This document shows positions 35,968 through 44,159 of a stretch of DNA of 64,000 nucleotides, one piece after another. Under the pieces are notes generated by a model. The model ran no database searches, was not told the DNA's origin, and was given only the letters and a program-made list of their open reading frames with translations. The position numbers were made by a program, and so were the translations under genes. This DNA is from Pseudoruegeria sp. SK021 (GTDB lineage: Bacteria; Pseudomonadota; Alphaproteobacteria; Rhodobacterales; Rhodobacteraceae), in assembly GCF_002119405.1 (NCBI RefSeq), contig NZ_MTBG01000018.1, forward strand, positions 1 through 64,000, read 5' to 3'. The first letter of the stretch is position 1; each line of letters begins with the position of its first letter.

Positions 35968-36957
35968 ATGATCATCAAAACCGCTCTCTCTGTGTCCTTC
36001 CTTGCTTTGGCCGCGGCCTCGGCACAGGCCAAAGAGGTCATCCGCGTCGCGGGCAATTTTGCGACCGAGCATTCATCGTCCCTTGCGATGTTGAAATTCG
36101 AAGAAGAACTTGAACGCCTGTCCAACGGCGAGATTGACGTCAACATTTTCCCGGCGCAACAGCTTGGCGGGGCGGCCGAGAACGTGCAGGCGGTCAAGAT
36201 TGGCGCGATTGAACTGATGTGGGTCGGCACGGCCTATCTGACCCGCACGGTGCCCGAGCTTGAGGTCATTGGCCTTCCGTTCCAGTTTCCAGATCGTGAA
36301 ACGGCCTTTGCGATTGTCGATGGCCCCGTCGGTGCCGCATTGGACGACAAGATGGCCAACGAAGGCCTGACATCCTTGGGGTATATGGAACTGGGTTTTC
36401 GTCAACTGACCAACAACGCCCGTCCAATCGTCAATGTTGAAGATATTGAAGGCCTGAAAATCCGCCTTCAGCCAAATGAAACCCACCTTGCAACCTTCCG
36501 CGCCTTGGGGGCGAACCCGGTCGCAATGGACGTGAAAGAACTTTATTCGGCCTTGGAACAAGGCGTCATTGACGGACAAGAAAATCCATTCGCGATCATC
36601 AATGTTGCCGGCTATGCCGAGGTGCAGGAACACGTCTCTAACACCGGCCACTTCTTTGACTTCATCTCAGTCGTCGCCAATGAGAAATGGTTCGACGGAC
36701 TTGATGCCGACACCAAAGCCATGGTCGAAGAAGCGATGGGCACTGCGATTGCATTTCAGCGCGACCTGGCCGCCGAGCAAGACGCCGAGGGTCTGGCCCT
36801 TCTGGAAGCAGATGGCATGATCTACACAGAAGTCTCGCCCGAACTGGCCAGCGCTTTGCGGGAAAAAACAGCCGGTGTTGCTGCCGACACCAAGGCCCGG
36901 CTCGACCCGGAACTGGTCACCATTCTCGATGCTGAAACCGGCAAGCTGGGTATGTGA
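35968..36957 (+). CDS. TRAP transporter solute-binding protein (DctP family)
   Basis: A 329-residue periplasmic receptor of a tripartite ATP-independent transporter. ATG 35968 follows AAAAGGA and opens a signal peptide ending near AAASAQA-KEV. The DctP landmarks are seen: FEEELERLSNGEIDVNIFPAQQLGG in outline, GLPFQF, the carboxylate-clamp arginine region GLKIRLQPNETHLATF, and VDGQENPFAII (read as IDGQENPF). It probably binds a carboxylate, perhaps a ureide acid given uraD, but the ligand cannot be told. Confidence 0.92.
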   Translation: MIIKTALSVSFLALAAASAQAKEVIRVAGNFATEHSSSLAMLKFEEELERLSNGEIDVNIFPAQQLGGAAENVQAVKIGAIELMWVGTAYLTRTVPELEVIGLPFQFPDRETAFAIVDGPVGAALDDKMANEGLTSLGYMELGFRQLTNNARPIVNVEDIEGLKIRLQPNETHLATFRALGANPVAMDVKELYSALEQGVIDGQENPFAIINVAGYAEVQEHVSNTGHFFDFISVVANEKWFDGLDADTKAMVEEAMGTAIAFQRDLAAEQDAEGLALLEADGMIYTEVSPELASALREKTAGVAADTKARLDPELVTILDAETGKLGM

Positions 36958-36958
36958 T

Positions 36959-37462
36959 TTGATACAGGTTGATCGCGTCCTTGACCTGATCTTGACGCGC
37001 GCTGACAAAGGCGCGCGTCTACTGGTCATGACCGGTGCCGCAGCAATGGTGGTCATCGTGTCGGCGCAAGTGGTCATGCGCTATGTCTTTAATGGGTCGT
37101 TTGATTGGGCCGATGAAGCCTCTCGGATTGCCTTTGTCTGGACGATCTTTCTGGCCATTCCGCTTGGGATCAAGGACGGCACCCATGTCGGGATCGAACT
37201 TTTGGTGACACGGTTTCCCGATGGGCTGCGGCGGTTCATTGCACGGGTCATGAGCGCACTGGCCGCCGCGATGATGGCGATTGTGTTCTGGACATCCATT
37301 ATCGTTGCGCTCGCCACATGGTCAGAACGCTTGGGCGCGATCAACGTGACATCTTCAGTCTTCTTCTTTCCGCTCATTCTGGGCGCGTTCCACGCAATGC
37401 TGCATCTGATTCAGCTTGCCCTCATCCCCCTGAGTTTCCCGTCCGGAGAGGCCAAGCCATGA
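36959..37462 (+). CDS. TRAP transporter small permease (DctQ family)
   Basis: A small four-helix membrane subunit. I choose TTG 36959, one base after the DctP stop, giving 167 residues that begin with IQVDRVLDLILT and then a first helix. The upstream in-frame ATG at 36875 lies inside dctP and encodes nothing family-like. The conserved block VVMRYVFNGSFDWADEASRIAFVW and the second-half helices match DctQ. It overlaps the large permease gene by four bases. Confidence 0.87.
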   Translation: MIQVDRVLDLILTRADKGARLLVMTGAAAMVVIVSAQVVMRYVFNGSFDWADEASRIAFVWTIFLAIPLGIKDGTHVGIELLVTRFPDGLRRFIARVMSALAAAMMAIVFWTSIIVALATWSERLGAINVTSSVFFFPLILGAFHAMLHLIQLALIPLSFPSGEAKP

Positions 37463-38739
37463 GTCTATTTGTCATTGTCTCATTCCTTGTTCTGGCGTTC
37501 CTCGGGATGCCGCTGGCCTTTTCGTTGGGCGTCTCGGCCATTGCCGGTCTGTGGATGGCGGGGTTCGACCTTTTGGTTTTGCCGCCTCGCCTGATGAATT
37601 CGGTGAATTCCTTTCCGTTGATGTCCATTCCTTTGTTCATGATCGCGGGCGAGTTGATGCTCAAAGGCGGAATCATGGATCGACTGGTGGATCTGGCCAA
37701 TGCGTTTATCGGACGTGTCCGGGGCGGATTGGCTCAGGTCACCATCATCGCAGGCGCGGGGTTGGCCTCTGTTTCGGGTGCGGCGGTGGCGGATGCGTCC
37801 GCCTTGTCGTCGACCCTCGTGCCGTCGTTGCGAAAACAATATAGCTTGGGGTTTTCGACCGGGGTTGTAGCAGCCGCAGCAAATCTGGGGCCGATCATCC
37901 CGCCTTCGGGTGCGATGATTGTCTATGCTTTCATGGCCGGCTCATCCGTGTCGGTGGGCGGCCTGTTCATGTCTGGTGTCGTGCCGGGATTGATCGTGTT
38001 CTTCAGCTTTATGGGCCTATGTTGGTTCATCTCTTGGAAGCGCGACTATCCGCTTGTGGGCGAACCGGTGACCATCGCCCGAATTGTGCGGGAAGTCCGG
38101 CGCAGTTTTTTGGTTTTCCTGATGCCCGTTCTTGTCATCGGCGGCATCGTCATCGGGGCGTTCACACCGACAGAAGGGGCGGCAATCGGCGTCTGTTACG
38201 CGCTGTTCCTCGGTTTTTTCGTCACCAAAAACCTGTCGCTGTCCGACCTGCCCGACGTCCTGTTGACCGCTGCCAAAACGTCAGCGCTGGTTGGCGCGAT
38301 GATTGCCTTTGCATCCACCGTCACCTTTTTGTTCACGATCGACATGCTTCCCCTCAAGCTGGCCAGCCTGTTGCAAGGCGTAACAGAAAGTCCGTTTGTG
38401 TTTCTTTGCCTTGTGGCCGCCATGTTGCTGGTCGTGGGCATGTTTCTGGAATCCAACGCCGCCTACATCATGCTGGTGCCGTTGTTCCATCCCATCGCCT
38501 TGCAATACGGGATTGACCCGCTGCATTTTGGATTTCTGTTCGTTCTGAACCTCGTCATCGGAATGCTAACCCCACCGGTCGGGGTCGTCCTGTTCGTGGT
38601 CACGGGCATCACTGGCGTTAAGATGGGGGAACTGGTCCGCGAAAGCTGGCCCTTCATTGCCGCCATGTATGCGGTCTTACTCTTGTGCATGTTGGTGCCA
38701 GGTGTGGTGACTTGGCTTCCTGAAAGGCTGGGCTATTGA
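37459..38739 (+). CDS. TRAP transporter large permease (DctM family)
   Basis: A 426-residue membrane protein with about twelve helices that imports solute with sodium. ATG 37459 is in an ATGA overlap with the small permease. Recognised blocks are GMPLAFSLGVSAIAGLW, SIPLFMIAGELM, GAAVADASALSSTLVPS, ANLGPIIPPSGAMIVYA and the C-terminal MLTPPVGVVLFVVTGI. It ends the uraD-TRAP operon. Its stop codon overlaps a racemase-like remnant in another frame. Confidence 0.93.
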   Translation: MSLFVIVSFLVLAFLGMPLAFSLGVSAIAGLWMAGFDLLVLPPRLMNSVNSFPLMSIPLFMIAGELMLKGGIMDRLVDLANAFIGRVRGGLAQVTIIAGAGLASVSGAAVADASALSSTLVPSLRKQYSLGFSTGVVAAAANLGPIIPPSGAMIVYAFMAGSSVSVGGLFMSGVVPGLIVFFSFMGLCWFISWKRDYPLVGEPVTIARIVREVRRSFLVFLMPVLVIGGIVIGAFTPTEGAAIGVCYALFLGFFVTKNLSLSDLPDVLLTAAKTSALVGAMIAFASTVTFLFTIDMLPLKLASLLQGVTESPFVFLCLVAAMLLVVGMFLESNAAYIMLVPLFHPIALQYGIDPLHFGFLFVLNLVIGMLTPPVGVVLFVVTGITGVKMGELVRESWPFIAAMYAVLLLCMLVPGVVTWLPERLGY

Positions 38740-38797
38740 TGCGGCCGTCATTGCTGCATTTGGTGATCCTGGATTGTTCCCCGCGCGGGAGGTGTCA
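38738..38797 (+). pseudogene. Remnant of a hydantoin-racemase-like gene
   Basis: Read from 38738, the frame gives DAAVIAAFGDPGLFPARE, then loses similarity. This matches the conserved core of the intact racemase encoded at 47197 (DAVIIAAFGDPSLAGARE at its residues 69-86). There is no start codon, no upstream half (the DctM gene occupies it in another frame) and no downstream half. It therefore looks like a leftover of a deletion or rearrangement. The call rests on about 18 residues. Confidence 0.5.
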
Positions 38798-38803
38798 TCG
38801 AGG

Positions 38804-38841
38804 CCTCTATCCGCATGCCAATCCTCTATCCGCATGCCAAT
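38804..38841 (+). repeat. Two perfect 19-bp tandem repeats
   Basis: CCTCTATCCGCATGCCAAT occurs twice head to tail (38804-38822 and 38823-38841) in the space between the TRAP operon and the second GntR gene, right after the racemase remnant. It may be a replication-slippage scar or a doubled binding site. Confidence 0.85.
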
Positions 38842-38883
38842 AGAGTACGGGGCTGGAAGAATAGCAAAACCCCTCGCATCCAC

Positions 38884-38899
38884 AAATGGAATGCCATAT
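38884..38899. promoter_or_regulatory. GntR-type operator copy A (in front of its own gene)
   Basis: AAATGGAATGCCATAT has an ATGG-N4-CCAT core (38886-38897). The same 16-bp motif recurs at 40954 and 41099. This copy ends 21 nt before the GntR start codon, the right place for autoregulation. Confidence 0.65.
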
Positions 38900-38920
38900 T
38901 AGCAAAGAACCGGTTTGACG

Positions 38921-39643
38921 ATGAAACGGAGCTTTGTTGTGCCTGACGACATCAGTGATTTTGCGGGTTCGACCGCCCCAAATGGCATGCCGGTTTCTGC
39001 CACCGCCGTGGCGGAATCGGTGGCCGATGTCATCCGCGAACGCATCATAAAGGGCGATCTGGCGGCCGGGGCGCGGATCGTCGAGCGAAAACTCTCCGCA
39101 GAATTGAACGTGTCGCGCACCCCTGTCCGCGAAGCATTAAAGTTGTTGCGCGCCGACGGTCTGGTCGAAATCTCGCGCAATTGCGGGGCGCAAGTGACCG
39201 GCTATACCCCCGCTGAGGCGCGCCAGTTGTTCGACGTGATTGCCGTGATGGAAAGTCTGGCCGCCGAACGTCTGGCGCAGCGGATCACGCCTGACGAATT
39301 GGACCAGATCGAAGATCTGCACGCGGCGATGCTGGCTTATTACAAGGTCGGTAATGTCGAGGACTATTTTGATGCGAACTCTGCAATCCACGACGCAATC
39401 ATTGATCTCTGCGGCAATGCAGCTTTGAAAGATGCCCATAAGCGGGTGATGCTGCGGACCCGGCGGGGTCGGTATTTGGCGATCATGTCGCCGGTCCGGT
39501 GGAAGCAGGCCGTCGCTGAACACGAAACGCTGATGGACGCATTGCGCCTGCGTGACGCATCCGCTGCTGCCGCCATTTGGCGGCAGCATCTGAGCCATAC
39601 GGGCGACACTGTGGCCGCGGTTCTGAGTAGCGATGAGACCTGA
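38921..39643 (+). CDS. GntR-family regulator, FCD subfamily (second)
   Basis: A 240-residue DNA-binding protein. The winged helix lies at about residues 25-85 (ESVADVIRERIIKGDLAAGARI, then LNVSRTPVREALKLLRADGLVEI in outline). The FCD domain follows, with possible metal ligands Asp/His in FDANSAIHDAII and EHETLMDAL. ATG 38921 is used; a TTG two codons earlier is possible. A 16-bp palindrome upstream also lies between the divergent amidohydrolase and importer genes, so this protein probably controls that whole cluster. Confidence 0.9.
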   Translation: MKRSFVVPDDISDFAGSTAPNGMPVSATAVAESVADVIRERIIKGDLAAGARIVERKLSAELNVSRTPVREALKLLRADGLVEISRNCGAQVTGYTPAEARQLFDVIAVMESLAAERLAQRITPDELDQIEDLHAAMLAYYKVGNVEDYFDANSAIHDAIIDLCGNAALKDAHKRVMLRTRRGRYLAIMSPVRWKQAVAEHETLMDALRLRDASAAAAIWRQHLSHTGDTVAAVLSSDET

Positions 39644-39647
39644 CGGA

Positions 39648-40979
39648 TCAGGCCCCGGCGCGCGCCCAAAGTCTTTCTGATACCGATTGGGCACTTGCGA
39701 TCACCTCGGCGGCATCGGCTTTTACTGGCAGGCGATCCCGCACCAACCAGTCGCCACCCACCATGACATCGGTGACATTTGCTGCCGATCCTGAATGGGC
39801 GACAATGCCGAAACCGCCGATCACAGGCCGGAGGTTCGCGGCTTTTGGGTCAAGCAACAGCAAATCCGCAGGTGCCCCCTTTTCAAGGGTTCCAGTGGCA
39901 TCATGACCTTTCAGTGCGCGCGCCGGTGCGGTTGTGGCCCAACTGAAGACCTCTGTCGCGTCCAGCACAAATTCCATGTCCGCCCGCCAACGGGCGGACG
40001 CAATGGCCATACGCATGGCCTCAAACATGTCTGCGGATTTGGTATCTGTGCAGAGCGTGATCTGCGCGCCGGCATCCCTTAGTGCAAGAATGGGTGCGGC
40101 CGCACCGAAAGACGCATTGCCAATAGGCGCATGTGCCACAACCGCTCGAGCGGCACCCAGCCGTGCAATATCCGCCTCGTCCAGAAAAATGCAATGTGCC
40201 GCCACCAAATCTGAATTCAGCAATCCGACATCTTGCAACAATTGCGTTGGCGTCATGCCCTCACGCGCTATGACCTGTGCCACCTCCATGCGCGATTGCG
40301 CCAGATGAGTGTGGACCTGTTTGCCCGTCTTTGCGGCGATATCCGCAAATTCAGTCAAAAGCGCGCGCGAACAGGTGTCGGGGGCATGGGGGGCAAGAAT
40401 TGTGGTGATGCGGCCATTCGCCTTGCCCTCCCACTGCTCGATCAGATCCATCGCTGCGCCAAGGGTTGCGTCACCCAATGCCGGGTCTTGCACAAAGTGT
40501 CCCTTGGCCAAGGCCGCGGTGTCAGCATCCATGACGCGGCCGCCAACCATGGCCCGCAGGCCAAACTCTTCTGCCGCGCGGGCCAGCGCCTCGGGCATAC
40601 GGTAATAATCCACAATCGTGGTCGCGCCGGCGCACAGCATTTCCATAACCCCAAGACGGGCCAATGCTAGCGTCTCTTCCTCGGACAGCCAGTGCCCCTG
40701 CGGAACACCGGGCGTATAGGCTGGCGCGAAGCCCAGATCTTCGACCATGCCGCGCACGATCATCAACGGGGAATGGTTGTGACTGTTAATGAGGCCGGGC
40801 AAACATAGCGCACCGCCGCCGTCGACAACCGCCTCGCCTGAGCCCGGACGACAGGCGTGATCTGCGCAAATGGCATAAATGCGGCCGTCTCGAATCTCCA
40901 AAGCCATGTCGGATTGCAACCCTCCTTCAGGACAGAGCAGCTTTACATTCCGCAAATGGGATGCCATTTTATTTTTCAT
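39648..40979 (-). CDS. Amidohydrolase (TRZ/ATZ, cytosine-deaminase-like)
   Basis: A 443-residue metal-dependent deaminase or hydrolase of the amidohydrolase superfamily. Metal ligands are seen at His67 and His69 (INSHNHS), a later His in QVHTHLAQS, His in VAAHCIFLD, and the acidic residue in TLCTDTKSADM. It most resembles chlorohydrolase/guanine- or cytosine-deaminase-like enzymes, acting on N-heterocycles in the cytoplasm. The start at 40979 is shown; ATG 40967 (residue 5) overlaps an operator copy and is also possible. It is divergent from the importer operon. Confidence 0.88.
   Translation of the reverse strand: MKNKMASHLRNVKLLCPEGGLQSDMALEIRDGRIYAICADHACRPGSGEAVVDGGGALCLPGLINSHNHSPLMIVRGMVEDLGFAPAYTPGVPQGHWLSEEETLALARLGVMEMLCAGATTIVDYYRMPEALARAAEEFGLRAMVGGRVMDADTAALAKGHFVQDPALGDATLGAAMDLIEQWEGKANGRITTILAPHAPDTCSRALLTEFADIAAKTGKQVHTHLAQSRMEVAQVIAREGMTPTQLLQDVGLLNSDLVAAHCIFLDEADIARLGAARAVVAHAPIGNASFGAAAPILALRDAGAQITLCTDTKSADMFEAMRMAIASARWRADMEFVLDATEVFSWATTAPARALKGHDATGTLEKGAPADLLLLDPKAANLRPVIGGFGIVAHSGSAANVTDVMVGGDWLVRDRLPVKADAAEVIASAQSVSERLWARAGA
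40954..40969. promoter_or_regulatory. GntR-type operator copy B (start of the amidohydrolase gene)
   Basis: AAATGGGATGCCATTT differs from copy C by one base. It covers the first codons of the amidohydrolase gene, so bound regulator would block initiation or early elongation. Confidence 0.65.
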
Positions 40980-41005
40980 CGTGTTTCGTCTTTCGTCAAT
41001 GCAGA

Positions 41006-41024
41006 GAAATTAGCGCCTAATTTC
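41006..41024. promoter_or_regulatory. Perfect 8-bp-arm palindrome in the divergent control region
   Basis: GAAATTAG (41006-41013) and CTAATTTC (41017-41024) are perfect inverted repeats around CGC. A further repeat, GAAAAC (41048-41053) / GTTTTC (41059-41064), lies to the right. Neither matches the GntR palindrome, so a second regulator may act between the divergent genes. Confidence 0.45.
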
Positions 41025-41098
41025 TGATCATTTTGAGAACTTTACCTGAAAACAAGCCGTTTTCATGGTCAACACTGCCTATGGCTGCGATGGGTGTC

Positions 41099-41114
41099 AA
41101 ATGGAATGCCATTT
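41099..41114. promoter_or_regulatory. GntR-type operator copy C (in front of the importer operon)
   Basis: AAATGGAATGCCATTT is the most symmetrical of the three copies. It lies 48 nt upstream of the binding-protein ATG at 41163, where it would overlap or follow the promoter of the rightward operon. Confidence 0.65.
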
Positions 41115-41162
41115 ATCCAAGTGCTGCCGCGCACTGCAGACCAACAACAGACGAGGACAGAC

Positions 41163-42215
41163 ATGACCGTTTTTTCAAGACATGGTGTGACCCGCCGTAC
41201 GCTTCTGAAAAGCTCCGCCGCTGCCGCACTCGGCACCCTTGCCGCACCGTCGCTTCTGCGCGCCGCCAATGCTGAGATCGTGATCGGCTGCGCCGGATCG
41301 CATACCGCTTGGATGGAGCAGATTGTTGCACCGCACATGAAATCTGCGATCGGTGCCGACATCCTGTTCGAGGGCACCAAATCATCCGTTAATCTTGAAA
41401 AAATGTCATCGAACAAGGACCGTCCGTATTTGTCGGTTGTCCAGATGGATGACCCAGTGATGATTCAAGCGGTTGAGGCCGGCTTGCTGACGCCGATCAC
41501 CCCTGATGCTGTTCCCAACATGACCGAGCTCCGCCCAGACGCCGTCCATCTGGACGGAATGTGGTGCAACTATGTCCAGCCGTGGGCGGGTATTGCCTAT
41601 AATACCGATATGAAATCCGGCGTCGCGTCATGGGGCGAGCTGTGGGAACCTGCGAACAAAGGTCAGGTGATCATCCCCTCGCTGCAAAATACCGAAGGGG
41701 TGTGGACACTTTTTGCAGCGGCGATGCTGGCGACTGGCAAACCATTCTCGGAAGCCCAGTATGAGGTCGATGCAGCCTTTGCCAAACTCGAAGAGCTTAA
41801 TCCCAACCTTCTGACCGTCTATTCGACAATGTCCCAAGCCTTCAACCTGATGGAACAGGGTGAGGTTTCGATGCTGGCCGGTAATTTCAGCTCTTATACG
41901 CTGCCTCGCAAGGCGGAAGGTGTGCCGGTTGACCTCGCTGCGCCAAAAGAAGGCATATTTGCCATGCCCTCAGGTATCTGTTTGGTCAAAGACGGTCCGA
42001 ACCCTGAACTGGCGCAGGCCTATGTCAACGAAATGCTTGGCGCCGAAATGCAGACCCAGATTGCCGATTTTGCCACCTCGGTTCCGGCCAACACCACGGT
42101 CAAAGCGGGCGCGATTGTTCCCGACGGCGTTCAAATCCACGCACCCGACTGGGCATTCGTTGCGGAAAACCGCGCGGCATGGATCGATCGCTTCGACAAA
42201 CTGATGGCGGTGTAA
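41163..42215 (+). CDS. ABC transporter substrate-binding protein (PotD-like)
   Basis: A 350-residue periplasmic receptor. ATG 41163 follows ACGAGGACAG and opens a twin-arginine signal (TRRTLLKSSAAAALG, residues about 8-22, cleavage near AANA), suggesting export by the Tat system. The mature part is an extracellular family 1/PotD-like fold, with YVQPWAGIAYN and FAMPSGICLVKDGPNPE recognisable. It is the first gene of a seven-gene rightward run. The ligand is unknown; the context suggests a nitrogen-rich small molecule. Confidence 0.88.
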   Translation: MTVFSRHGVTRRTLLKSSAAAALGTLAAPSLLRAANAEIVIGCAGSHTAWMEQIVAPHMKSAIGADILFEGTKSSVNLEKMSSNKDRPYLSVVQMDDPVMIQAVEAGLLTPITPDAVPNMTELRPDAVHLDGMWCNYVQPWAGIAYNTDMKSGVASWGELWEPANKGQVIIPSLQNTEGVWTLFAAAMLATGKPFSEAQYEVDAAFAKLEELNPNLLTVYSTMSQAFNLMEQGEVSMLAGNFSSYTLPRKAEGVPVDLAAPKEGIFAMPSGICLVKDGPNPELAQAYVNEMLGAEMQTQIADFATSVPANTTVKAGAIVPDGVQIHAPDWAFVAENRAAWIDRFDKLMAV

Positions 42216-42219
42216 AATC

Positions 42220-43332
42220 ATGACAAACGTCCTGACCGCGACCAAGCCACCCGCCATGCAAACCCCGATCGAGCGCAACTATCTGGACGTTTCGGGCGTC
42301 GGCAAGGCGTTTCGGGGCGTGCGCGTGATGGACGCCATGAACTTTCGGATGGCCAAGGGCGAACTCGTTTCGCTACTTGGCCCTTCGGGTTGCGGAAAAA
42401 CCACTTTGTTACGCATTATTGCTGGTCTGATGGCCGCGGATGAAGGCGCAGTTGTCTTGGGTGGCCGCAACATCACCACCCTACCGGCGCACAAGCGTAA
42501 TATCTCGGTCGTATTCCAAAACTACGCCCTGTTTCCCCATTTGACTGTCGCCGAGAACGTGGCATTCGGCTTGCGCGCACGCGGCACGGCTAAGGGCGAC
42601 ACCGCCAAACCGGTTGCCGAGGCCCTCGCCTTGGTTCGTATGACAGAATTTGCCGACCGGCCCATTGCCGCCTTGTCGGGCGGGCAACAACAGCGCGTCG
42701 CCGTGGCCCGCGCATTGGTGGTTGATCCTGATTTGCTGCTGCTCGACGAACCGTTCTCGGCCTTAGACCGGAAATTGCGCGAAACCATGCAGGTCGAGCT
42801 GAAGGCCATGCTGCGCGACCGCGGCATCACCGCGATCTTCGTCACGCACGATCAGGAAGAGGCTTTAGGCGTATCCGACCGCATTGCCGTCATGAATGCA
42901 GGCCGTATCGAACAATTTGCTGACCCCTCAACGCTTTATGCACGGCCCAACTCACCTTTCGTGATGGATTTTGTTGGGCTTTCAACCCGGTTGCACGGCA
43001 CCGTCACGTCACATGACGCAGGCATGATCACGGTTAAAACCGCCATTGGCGATTTGCACGCAAGGGCCAATTTTCCAGTAGGAACCGCTGTGCTTCTGGG
43101 CGTGCGCCCTGAACTAGTTGCGCCGGATCCCGACCCGCAGATGAACAGCGTGACGGTGCCATTGCGCGATGTGATGGTGCTGGGTTCAAAAACCGTATTG
43201 CACGGGGTCGCCAATGACGCCGACCGGGTGCTGTGTGAATTGCCCGGCATCCGGTCCGGTTTCAGCCACGGCCAGACCGCAACACTTGGCTGGAGCATTG
43301 AAGACACTCTGGTTTACGAGGTGGCGGGATGA
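42220..43332 (+). CDS. ABC transporter ATPase (PotA-like)
   Basis: A 370-residue ATPase. Walker A GPSGCGKTTLLR, Q-loop VFQNYALFPHL, signature LSGGQQQRVAVARAL, Walker B LLLLDEPFSALD and switch FVTHDQEEAL are all intact. The C-terminal TOBE/OB region (GVRPELVAPDP) is that of spermidine, iron and similar importers. It follows the binding protein by 4 nt and overlaps the first permease gene by four bases. Confidence 0.93.
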   Translation: MTNVLTATKPPAMQTPIERNYLDVSGVGKAFRGVRVMDAMNFRMAKGELVSLLGPSGCGKTTLLRIIAGLMAADEGAVVLGGRNITTLPAHKRNISVVFQNYALFPHLTVAENVAFGLRARGTAKGDTAKPVAEALALVRMTEFADRPIAALSGGQQQRVAVARALVVDPDLLLLDEPFSALDRKLRETMQVELKAMLRDRGITAIFVTHDQEEALGVSDRIAVMNAGRIEQFADPSTLYARPNSPFVMDFVGLSTRLHGTVTSHDAGMITVKTAIGDLHARANFPVGTAVLLGVRPELVAPDPDPQMNSVTVPLRDVMVLGSKTVLHGVANDADRVLCELPGIRSGFSHGQTATLGWSIEDTLVYEVAG

Positions 43333-44159
43333 TCGCACGGCTTGACCGTATCTCGCTGCTGGCGGTGCCCGCGCTGGTGTTTCTGGCCGCGATCTATGCT
43401 CTGCCCCTGATGATGTTGCTGGCCAAAAGCTTTCAGGGCCCCGAGGGCACCGGCATCTCGGCTTATATCGAGTTCTTTTCCGACCCGTATAATCTTAACG
43501 TGTTATGGCGCACGATCCGCGTCGCATTGCTGACAACGCTTTTGGCTCTGCTCATCGCCTACCCCACCGCATTCGCGATGGCGCGGGCGAACGGGATCTG
43601 GCTGACGGTGTTTCTGGTGGCGCTGGTCCTGCCGATGTCTCTGGGCGTTGTGGTCAAGGCATTTGCCTGGTCAATCCTGTTTCGGGCAAACGGGGCCTTG
43701 AACGAATTCATGCAATGGATCGGCCTTACCAGCGGACCAATTCGAATGATGTTCACGGAAACCGCGTTGGTGGTGGGTGCCGCCAATGTATTTTTACCGT
43801 TCATGGTTCTTCCGATCTACGCCGTGGTGCGTCAACTCAACGCCAGTTTGCCTGATGCCGCCGCATCTTTGGGCGCGACCCCGCTATTCCGGTTTACGCA
43901 TGTCACATTGCCGCTGACCCTTCCCGGCGTGGTTGCGGGGGCCGCCTTTGTCTTTTCTCTGTCAATCTCAATGTATGTCATCCCGTCGCTGATTGTCGGC
44001 GAGCGCCAACAGACAATGTCGATGCTGATCGCACGCTCATTCCTGTATCTGCGCGATGAAACGCTGGGCTCGACCATTTCGGCGATCCTGCTCGCCATTG
44101 CCGTAGCGGTCGTGCTGTTCTCAAGCTGGCTGGCCGGACGATTAGGAGCACGCCAATGA
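43329..44159 (+). CDS. ABC transporter permease (PotB-like)
   Basis: A 276-residue six-helix permease. The N-terminal helix LLAVPALVFLAAIYALPLMMLLAKSF and the EAA loop LNASLPDAAASLGATPLFRFTHVTLPLTLPGV in outline match PotB-type subunits. It starts in an ATGA overlap with the ATPase and ends in one with the second permease, so the four transport genes are translationally coupled. Confidence 0.92.
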   Translation: MIARLDRISLLAVPALVFLAAIYALPLMMLLAKSFQGPEGTGISAYIEFFSDPYNLNVLWRTIRVALLTTLLALLIAYPTAFAMARANGIWLTVFLVALVLPMSLGVVVKAFAWSILFRANGALNEFMQWIGLTSGPIRMMFTETALVVGAANVFLPFMVLPIYAVVRQLNASLPDAAASLGATPLFRFTHVTLPLTLPGVVAGAAFVFSLSISMYVIPSLIVGERQQTMSMLIARSFLYLRDETLGSTISAILLAIAVAVVLFSSWLAGRLGARQ

